From assembly GCA_001779575.1 (NCBI GenBank), contig MFKM01000016.1, forward strand, positions 1-8,023: 8,023 nucleotides of DNA, given 5' to 3'. The notes under the pieces were generated by a model that saw only the letters and a list, made by a program, of their open reading frames with translations, searched no databases and was not told the origin of the DNA. Source of the stretch: Candidatus Jorgensenbacteria bacterium RIFCSPLOWO2_12_FULL_42_11 (lineage in GTDB: Bacteria; Patescibacteriota; Minisyncoccia; UBA6257; MFKM01). Shown in pieces: positions 1 through 6,700 of the stretch (positions are counted from its first letter, which is position 1; each line of letters opens with the position of its first letter). Position numbers and translations under genes: made by a program.

Positions 1-1303
1 CTTTTTTTTGACCGGAGCCGATGAAAACAGCTTAAAAAACGTTCAGGCCGCGAAAGAAGAGGGAATTTCGGTAAAAGAACTTGTCGGTCGGAATGCCGGA
101 AGATTTTTTGCTTTACAAAAAACTCTCAATTTATCTTTTGATGATTTTATCCGAACCACCGAAGACCGCCATGTTGAAGGAGCCCGAAAATTATGGCTAG
201 CCTGCCAAAAAGATATTTATAAAAAAAAATACCAGGGGCTTTATTGCGTCGGTTGCGAAGGATTTTACAAAGAGGGCGAATTGATTGACGGACTTTGTCC
301 CGAACACAAAACAAAACCGGAATTGATAGAAGAAGAGAATTATTTTTTCAAATTAACAAAATATTCAAAAGCAATTCAAGGGCTCATAGAGAATGACAAG
401 GTCAAAATTGTTCCGGAATCAAGAAAAAACGAAGTCCTGAATTTTATCAAGTCGGGCTTGGATGATATTTGCGTTTCCCGGTCGGCAGAACGGGCTCAAG
501 GTTGGGGGATACCGGTGCCGGACGATTCCAGCCAGATTGTCTGGGTTTGGTTTGACGCTCTTTCCAATTATATCAATGCTCTGGATTATGCCGAAGATGG
601 TCAAAAATTTGAGAAATGGTGGCAACAAAATGACGAAAATATCATTCACTTTATCGGCAAGGGAATTTTAAGATTTCACGCCATTTATTGGCTGGCGATG
701 TTAATTTCGGCCGGTCTGAATTTGCCGGACACCATTTTTGTTCATGGCTATCTTACCATCGGAGGACAAAAAATGTCTAAAAGCCTGGGGAACGCGGCCG
801 ATCCTTTTGGAATAGCCGAAGAATATGGCGCCGACGCGGTTCGTTATTTTTTGCTGGCTGAATTTTCTCCGATTGAAGACGGAGATTTTACTTTGGAAAA
901 ATTTAAAATAAGATACAACGCCGACTTAGCTAACGGTTTGGGAAATTTTGCGGCTCGGGTTTCAGCTCTTAAAAATCAATTTTTAGAAACGCAACTTTTG
1001 AAAATAGAAAAAACTACGAATGACAAGATCGAAGAAACAGAAAAAACAGTAGCCCGGAAATTAGAGGAGTTCAAATTCAACGAGGCCCTGGCCGCTGTTT
1101 GGGAATTAATCGCTTTTGGAGATAAACATATTAATCAAACTCAAGTTTGGAAAATCACGGATTTAAAATTAAAAAACCAAATCATTTCCAATTTAACCGC
1201 GATTTTAAATTCGGTAGCCGCCATTCTGAATCCGTTTATGCCGGAAACCGCCGCCAGAATCACTCATTTGAAAAAAGGGGATATTCTGTTTCCTCGTCGT
1301 TGA
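1..1303 (+). CDS. metG: Methionyl-tRNA synthetase, 5'-truncated by the window edge
   Basis: Class I synthetase that charges tRNA-Met with methionine in the cytoplasm. The reading frame is already open at base 2 and begins within the conserved FFLTGADE segment (family form FLTGTDEHG). The TTG at base 8 is therefore an internal Leu codon, not a start. Roughly 45-50 N-terminal residues, including the HIGH motif, lie upstream. Counting from base 8, a zinc knuckle is seen at C80, C83, C97 and H100, then the WFDALSNYINAL and GKGILRFHA blocks typical of MetRS. A canonical KMSKS follows at residues 255-259 (bases 770-784). Residues from about 300 to 431 form the helical anticodon-binding domain. The protein stops there, without the C-terminal Trbp111-like tRNA-binding domain of longer MetRS forms. 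The stop is TGA. No terminator follows, so read-through into the pilus cluster is possible. Identification is very secure. Confidence 0.97.
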   Translation, partial: FFLTGADENSLKNVQAAKEEGISVKELVGRNAGRFFALQKTLNLSFDDFIRTTEDRHVEGARKLWLACQKDIYKKKYQGLYCVGCEGFYKEGELIDGLCPEHKTKPELIEEENYFFKLTKYSKAIQGLIENDKVKIVPESRKNEVLNFIKSGLDDICVSRSAERAQGWGIPVPDDSSQIVWVWFDALSNYINALDYAEDGQKFEKWWQQNDENIIHFIGKGILRFHAIYWLAMLISAGLNLPDTIFVHGYLTIGGQKMSKSLGNAADPFGIAEEYGADAVRYFLLAEFSPIEDGDFTLEKFKIRYNADLANGLGNFAARVSALKNQFLETQLLKIEKTTNDKIEETEKTVARKLEEFKFNEALAAVWELIAFGDKHINQTQVWKITDLKLKNQIISNLTAILNSVAAILNPFMPETAARITHLKKGDILFPRR

Positions 1304-1308
1304 TTTTC

Positions 1309-1317
1309 TGCTATAAT
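1309..1317 (+). promoter_or_regulatory. Extended -10 promoter candidate for the pilus-like cluster
   Basis: The sequence TGCTATAAT is a perfect extended -10 element (TGnTATAAT). It begins six bases after the metG stop codon. The hexamer at a 17-bp distance upstream (TTTCCT, 1289-1294) is a poor -35 box, which is usual for extended -10 promoters. Transcription would start near 1324 and give a leader of about 40 nt before the ATG at 1365. The leader is almost all A/T and contains a weak 6-bp inverted repeat (1322-1327 with 1331-1336). The motif match is seen directly; promoter activity is inferred. Confidence 0.5.
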
Positions 1318-1364
1318 TGCCATTATTAACAATAATCGTAATTTATTTGTTTTAATTATTAATT

Positions 1365-1751
1365 ATGAACAATATTAACAAAATTCTTTTAGTTTCAGTG
1401 ATTATTTTATTGTTGGTCTTGGTCGGGTTTGTTTATTGGCAAAAAGTCGGTTTTCAGGGAAATTATTACGCTGTTTATCTGGAAACAGGAGATCTCTATT
1501 TGGGCAGGTTAAACAAATTTTCCCGTTATTCCCTGACCGATATTTATTATATTCAGAGAAATCCCGACAATTCTCAACAGCCATTAACCCTCCAGCGGTT
1601 AGACCAGGTTTTTTGGCAGCCTGAAAATAAAATAAAATTTAATCCGGAAAAGGTTGTTTGGATGGCTAAATTAAAATCCGGCAGCGATGTTATGAACTTT
1701 TTAACCGGGGCTAAAACAGCCACTTCAACCGTTAATGCCAGTCAACAATAA
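1365..1751 (+). CDS. Small single-pass membrane protein of unknown function, pilus cluster
   Basis: I cannot assign a named family. The 128-residue product has a short polar N-terminus, one strongly hydrophobic helix at about residues 7-25, and a soluble part of about 100 residues rich in Tyr, Asn and Gln. The soluble part opens with a GNYYAVYLETGDLYLGRL block suggesting a small beta-rich domain. It ends in a Thr/Ser/Gln-rich tail. With Lys5 before the helix and Lys27 after it, orientation is uncertain, but an N-in anchor with an external domain is the simplest reading. The ATG at 1365 is the only start that keeps the whole helix. It has no Shine-Dalgarno sequence and follows the extended -10 element by about 48 nt. 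Its 3' end overlaps the next gene by 17 nt, implying co-transcription with the pilus-related genes. A role in pilus assembly or the cell envelope is inferred from context only. Confidence 0.85.
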   Translation: MNNINKILLVSVIILLLVLVGFVYWQKVGFQGNYYAVYLETGDLYLGRLNKFSRYSLTDIYYIQRNPDNSQQPLTLQRLDQVFWQPENKIKFNPEKVVWMAKLKSGSDVMNFLTGAKTATSTVNASQQ

Positions 1752-2163
1752 AAATGCGAGAGCATCGGGGCAGGCGGCTTTGCCGACTATTTTATTAATC
1801 GGCGGTATTATTATGGAAATTTCCATTGCCGGAATTTTAATAGCTTTTATTTTGGGCAATTCCGGTTGGGGAGAGCGATTGTCCGCTCAGGCTTTAGCGG
1901 CGGCCAAAGCCGGCACGGAAGACGCTTTGCTAAAAATAGCGGTAGACAAGAATTTTAGCGTTCCGGGCGGATACAGTTTTTCGGTAGATAACCGAGTCGC
2001 GGAAGTTATCGTAATCAAGGACCCGGCGGGATATCCGTCAGGCGTTCATCAGATAATTTCTTCGGGAAAGGCCTTGGGACGTCAGAGAAAATTAGAAACG
2101 ATTTTGATTGTTGATGGCGATACCGGCAAAGTTGATTTGAAATCAACCAGGGAAATAGAATAA
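1735..2163 (+). CDS. Single-pass membrane protein, possibly PilX-like pilus component
   Basis: The 142-residue protein has a basic N-terminus (K6, R9), a GQAALP motif at residues 12-17, and a long hydrophobic helix at about 17-41. An Ala-rich helical stretch follows (SAQALAAAKAGTEDALLKI), then a beta-rich C-terminal part. This plan (short basic head, hydrophobic helix, an Ala-rich segment with a conserved-looking AGxEDAL) resembles PilX-type minor pilus proteins. It lacks the classic prepilin signature: after the Gly the +5 position is Pro, not Glu, so normal PilD processing is doubtful. The ATG at 1735 lies inside the preceding gene. The ATG at 1754 is in another frame and cannot be used. 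No Shine-Dalgarno sequence precedes the start, so translational coupling or SD-independent initiation is likely. PilM-PilN follows after 26 nt. The coding call is secure; the PilX-like label is tentative. Confidence 0.8.
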   Translation: MPVNNKNARASGQAALPTILLIGGIIMEISIAGILIAFILGNSGWGERLSAQALAAAKAGTEDALLKIAVDKNFSVPGGYSFSVDNRVAEVIVIKDPAGYPSGVHQIISSGKALGRQRKLETILIVDGDTGKVDLKSTREIE

Positions 2164-2189
2164 AGAGTTTTCTGAATTTTCAAGTTCAT

Positions 2190-3698
2190 ATGGTAAAAAA
2201 AATTTTTTCTTTTCTTCAACGGTTAAGTTCCCAGCCTTTAGTGGGAGGCTTGGAAATAAGCGATTCGGCGATTCGTTTTCTGCAGATTGAGGGCGAAAAG
2301 ACTAAAACCGCTTCTTTGCGTTTGCCGCCGGGAATTATTTTAGACGGAAAAATTAATGACCGTCAGAATTTTTTAGCCGCCCTAAAAGCCGTTCACCTTC
2401 AATTAATTAAATCAAAAACTAATCAGAAAATTCACGCCGTAATTTCCTTGCCCGCCCCGGTTGTTTACAGCCAGTCTTTTAATATTCCGATAATAAGCCA
2501 AGAAAATATCAAAGAGGCGGCGGAATTAAATCTCCAAATGATTTCGCCTATTAGTTTAGAAAAGGCATACTCGGACTGGCAGGTCGTCAATCCCGATATT
2601 GGTCACCAAAAGGGGATACTGGGGGCTTTTACCGAAAAAGTTATAGTTGATGATTATGACAGTTGCATTCGCGAAAGCGGATTTTCGCCGGTAGCTTTTG
2701 AATTCCCCGCTCTTTCCTTGGCGCGGTTGATTAAAGAACTGGGGCCGACGATAGACCAAGATAAGGCCTATTTGTTGGTCAACGTTTCAACCGACGGTTT
2801 GAATTTTCTAATTTTGAGAAAAGGGGAACTGTATTTCAATCATTTTCTTTTTTGGCGAACTCTTCAAGGAGAAAAAAAACAAATCGTTTTTGCTGATTTT
2901 AAAAATATCATTTCCCAGGAAATTCAAAAGATTATAAACTTCGTTTCCACTGATTTCGGGGCATTGCTGGAGGGGGTGATAATTATGGCATCGGCCATGG
3001 AAAAAGAAGTCGGAGAAATAATTAAAGAAGAATTCGGTCTTAAGACAATTCCTCTGCGACTTAGGCGTTATAGCGATTTTTCAGCCGTCTGGTTCGTGGC
3101 TTTCGGTTCGGCGTTGCGCGGTTTGATTCCTCGTCGTCAAGACATTTTGATTAGCTTGAGTTCTCACAATGTTATTGAGGAATTTTATCATGAACAAGCC
3201 TTGTCTTTTATTGTTCTTTGGAGAAATGTTTTTTTTGTTTCCTTGGCGGTGTTGCTGATCGCTTTCGGCGGCATTGATGTTTTTTTCACTCGGATTCAAA
3301 AAAATGCCAAGAATCAAATTTCGGCGTTAATTACCTATCCCCAGGTTCAGGAGGTGGCCAAGCTTCGGGAGGAAGCCAAGTTTTTTAACGAATCGGTAGC
3401 TTTGGTTTCCGCGATCAAGGAATCCGTTCCGAAGTGGTCTCCGTTTTTTGAAAAATTAAGCGAGCTGGCCGGGAATCAGATTGTTCTTGATCGGATTTTT
3501 ATTCAGTCATTGACAACGCCTATAAAAATTCAAGGCCGAGCCGATAACAAAGAAGCAATAATTAATTTTAAAAACACTCTTTCTGCCCAACCTAATTTCA
3601 GGGATATTTATCTGCCCTTGACCAGTATTCAGCCGACCGCCGACCGCCGAATGAGTTTTGAATTAAGCTTTGTTCTTTCAGCCCTGCCCGGCAATTAA
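2190..3698 (+). CDS. PilM-PilN fusion protein of the type IV pilus inner-membrane platform
   Basis: Residues 17 to about 325 form an actin-like PilM domain: a first strand with GGLEISDSAIRFLQIE, the family block SLPAPVVYSQSFNIP at 86-100, and the domain-end signature FGSALRGLIPRR at 305-316. A membrane helix follows at about 346-366. After a charged coiled region, residues about 405-498 form a PilN-like ferredoxin-fold domain. PilM and PilN are normally separate proteins that bind through the PilN N-terminus. Here they form one 502-residue chain with the topology of GspL of type II secretion: cytoplasmic actin-like part, helix, external part. The nucleotide-binding motifs look degenerate: the phosphate-1 Asp is Glu (E22), the phosphate-2 DxG is NVS (198-200), and the Gly-rich adenosine motif reads ASA (267-269). 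The ATG at 2190 has no Shine-Dalgarno sequence. No PilO, PilQ or pilus ATPase gene follows, since the next gene is convergent. Confidence 0.88.
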   Translation: MVKKIFSFLQRLSSQPLVGGLEISDSAIRFLQIEGEKTKTASLRLPPGIILDGKINDRQNFLAALKAVHLQLIKSKTNQKIHAVISLPAPVVYSQSFNIPIISQENIKEAAELNLQMISPISLEKAYSDWQVVNPDIGHQKGILGAFTEKVIVDDYDSCIRESGFSPVAFEFPALSLARLIKELGPTIDQDKAYLLVNVSTDGLNFLILRKGELYFNHFLFWRTLQGEKKQIVFADFKNIISQEIQKIINFVSTDFGALLEGVIIMASAMEKEVGEIIKEEFGLKTIPLRLRRYSDFSAVWFVAFGSALRGLIPRRQDILISLSSHNVIEEFYHEQALSFIVLWRNVFFVSLAVLLIAFGGIDVFFTRIQKNAKNQISALITYPQVQEVAKLREEAKFFNESVALVSAIKESVPKWSPFFEKLSELAGNQIVLDRIFIQSLTTPIKIQGRADNKEAIINFKNTLSAQPNFRDIYLPLTSIQPTADRRMSFELSFVLSALPGN

Positions 3699-3729
3699 AC
3701 AGCCCGCTTCAATTATTGACTGATTCAAA

Positions 3730-6700
3730 TTAAATTTTTCTGACCCCGAGCCAGATCGGCCAATCGTTAATTTTAGTTTTTAATTCCGCGTCAAATTTGT
3801 CTGAATGTTTCAAGTCAATCTCGCGGGCGTTGATTTCGTTTTTGATGAAATTTTCATTTTTTGTCAGGATAGCGCTTAACTCTTCCGGCCCCTCGGCCAT
3901 AAAAATAATTTTATCTTTGGGCTGATAGCCGGCGTCTTGGCGCAATCCCTGAATCAGCCGGGTCAAGTCTCTTAAGACGCCTTCCATTTTCAGTTCGGGA
4001 GTTATTTCGGTATCCAGCTCTATTTCTTCTTTAATTTCGGAATCAAAAATTATTTCTTTGACATTGACTTCTTCCTTGAGGACGGCCAATAATTCCGTTT
4101 TATTTCTTAATTCGGGATTCTTGATTTTTAATTCCGACAGGGGTTGTCTTACTTTTATGCCGGCCTCCAGCCTTTTGGCCAAACCCAGGCTGGCCATCCG
4201 TCTGATTTCCGCCATTTCTTCTAAGAGTTTTGAGTTTTGAGTTTTAAGTTTTGAGTTGGCTTTCGGCCAATCCTCAAGGTGAACCGATTTAATATCTGAT
4301 TTTTGACGCTTGACGCTTTTATAAACCGCTTCGGAAATAAAAGGAGCAAACGGCGCCATTAATTTGCAGGTTTCTAAAATAACGTAGTTTAAAATTGGAA
4401 GAGCCGACAATCTTTTTCGGGAACGCCTGACGTACCAATTGGACAGGTCGTCAATAAAATCCATTAAAATTCTGGCGGCTTCAGTCAGTTCGTAATTTTC
4501 CATTTTATCCGTCATTTTTTCAACCACTTCGTTAAGCCGGGCCAAAATCCATTGGTCTAAAATATTAGATGCCCGGCGCTTGGCGTTTGACGCCCGATGC
4601 CCGACACCTGAAGCATATAGCTCGTAGAAATTAAACACGTTTCTGAATTTATCAACCACTTTTCGGAAAATTTCTTCCACTCCTTTATCGGAAAATTGAT
4701 AATCTTCGCCAATCGGCGTGGAGCTCAAAAGGAAATAACGCAAGGCATCGGCGCCGTATTTGTTGATGATAATTTCCGGTTCGGTATAATTGCGCAGTTT
4801 TTTGCTCAATTTGTTTCCGAAGGTGTCCAAAACAAGACCGTTGACCACGACATTTTTGAAGGCCGGTTGGTTTTTCCCCAAACCCAGATTTTCAACGGTT
4901 AAGGCCGCGGCTAAAACGTGGAGAGTGTAAAACCAGCCGCGAGTTTGGTCCAGGCCTTCGGCGATAAAATCAGCTGGAAAGGTTTTTTCAACCAACTGTT
5001 TATTTTCAAAAGGGTAGTGCCGCTGGGCATAGGGCATGGCTCCGGACTCAAACCAGCAATCAAAAACTTCGGCGATTCTTTTCGCTTGGCCTCCGCATTG
5101 GGGACATTTCAATTCCACTTTGTCTATGTAGGGACGATGCAAGTCCAGCCGGCCGTCTTCCGAATAAGGCAGGTTTAGGAATTTTATCTCCCGCGGTTCG
5201 CCCACTTTAATATATCTATCCGCGATTTTCATGATTTCGTTTTCGTTAAGGCCCTGGACGGCTCCTTCCAGAACCCAAAGCGGATCGCCGTGCCCGACAA
5301 TTAAAATATTTTTATTTTTATATTTTTTCTCAATTTCCAAAACGAAACTCATCATCCGTTTTCTGATGTCGTTTAAGTTTTCTCCGTTTTCGGGCGTCCT
5401 TGAAAATTTGTTTATCGGTTCACCGATGAAATCGCTGAATTTGTCCATCGGTTCTCCGTTAAAAACCCCGACATTGTATTCTCTTAGACGCTCGTCAAGA
5501 TTGACCGGAATTTTTATTTTTTCGGAAACAATTTCCGCCGTTTCTTTGGTTCGCGCCAAATCAGAAGCGAAAATGAGTTGGATGTTTTTTTTCTTTAAAA
5601 TTTCAGCGGCTTTTTTCGCTTGTTTTTCTCCTTTGGCAGTAAGTTTGATTTTTTCTTTTTCCGGCCAGCAAGAAAGAATTTTATCGCGGTTGGAACGCGC
5701 TTCGCCGTGCCGCAGAAGGAAATATCGGTTGCCGGTCGCGACTGCCGATCGCGCCAATTCTCTCAAAGAACCGATGGCGATATTTTTTTGGCATGGCTGG
5801 CATTGCCAAACAGGCAAAGCCGCGCCCCAAAAACGATTTCGGGAGACGGCCCAATCCCGCGCCTCGGCCAGCCATTTGCCGAATCTGCCTTCCTTGACAT
5901 GCTCCGGCGTCCAATGAATTTTTTTATTGTTTTTTATTAACTTGTTTTTTATTTTGGCAACGGCGACGTACCAGGCGTTTAGTGGATAATAAAGCAACGG
6001 CGAATCGCAGCGCCAACAAAAAGGATATTGATGCTTAATGGTTTCTTTTTTGTATAAAAGATTCCGTTTTTCTAAATCTTCCAAAATAACTTTGTCGGCT
6101 TTTTTCACGGATAGCCCTTCGCCGATTACTCCTTTATTCATCTTTCCTTCTTCGTCAACTGTAAAAGGAAATTCAAACTTTTTTGATTTTGTCCCGCCTT
6201 GAAGAAATGTATTTTTTATCAATTTATGATCTTCTTCCCCGAAAGCCGGCGCGATATGAACCAAGCCCGTCCCTTCTTTATTTGAAACAAAATCAGCCGG
6301 CAGTACCCGGTAATAACCCTGAATTTTAGACTCCGAACCCTGAATTTTATAAAGCGGTTTGTATTCAAACCCGACCAATTTTTTGCCGGATATTTTTTCC
6401 ACCGCTTTAATCTCTTTGTCGGCCATTGACGGAAGCTGATCGCGGGTCCATAAATAATCTCCGTTGACGCGATATTTGGTATAAGTTAGTTCCGGGTTAA
6501 CAGCGACGGCGACATTGGCGGTTAATGTCCAGGGCGTAGTCGTCCAAACTAGAAAATAAGTATTTTTTTCTCCTTTCACCTGAAATTTTATGAAAACCGA
6601 CGGATCTTCGGCTTCCCGATAGCCCTGGTTGACTTCAAAATTAGAAAGAGGCGTTCCGCAACGGGGACAATAAGGCGCCACCCTGAAATCTTTATAAACC

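Noticed and set aside
8..10. TTG as the start codon of metG
   Set aside because: It falls inside the conserved FFLTGADE strand, and the frame is already open upstream; the HIGH motif must lie before it.
1301..1303. TGA recoding (as in Gracilibacteria or SR1)
   Set aside because: TGA ends metG at a normal family length and no in-frame TGA interrupts any other gene here.
1768..1785. Class III-type prepilin cleavage site at GQAALP
   Set aside because: The residue at +5 after Gly is Pro rather than Glu and the context does not match the prepilin peptidase consensus; not strong enough to annotate.
3699..3729. Bidirectional terminator between the convergent pilM-pilN and ileS ends
   Set aside because: The 31-nt gap shows no stable hairpin and no T-tract next to one in either direction.
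4225..4616. CRISPR array or phage attachment site suggested by the repeats in ileS
   Set aside because: Units are 7 nt, adjoining and translated; there are no spacers of CRISPR size and no integrase nearby.
5167..5730. The phosphatase as a separate overlapping gene or as an assembly chimera
   Set aside because: The frame runs uninterrupted from IleRS into the domain and back to IleRS at the expected DLHRPY segment; a random join would be unlikely to keep frame at both ends. Only read data can exclude it fully.
5231..5917. Long plus-strand open frame of 228 codons opposite the phosphatase domain
   Set aside because: It is antisense to well-conserved ileS codons, has a composition unlike a folded protein, no recognisable motif and no promoter; it is a shadow frame.
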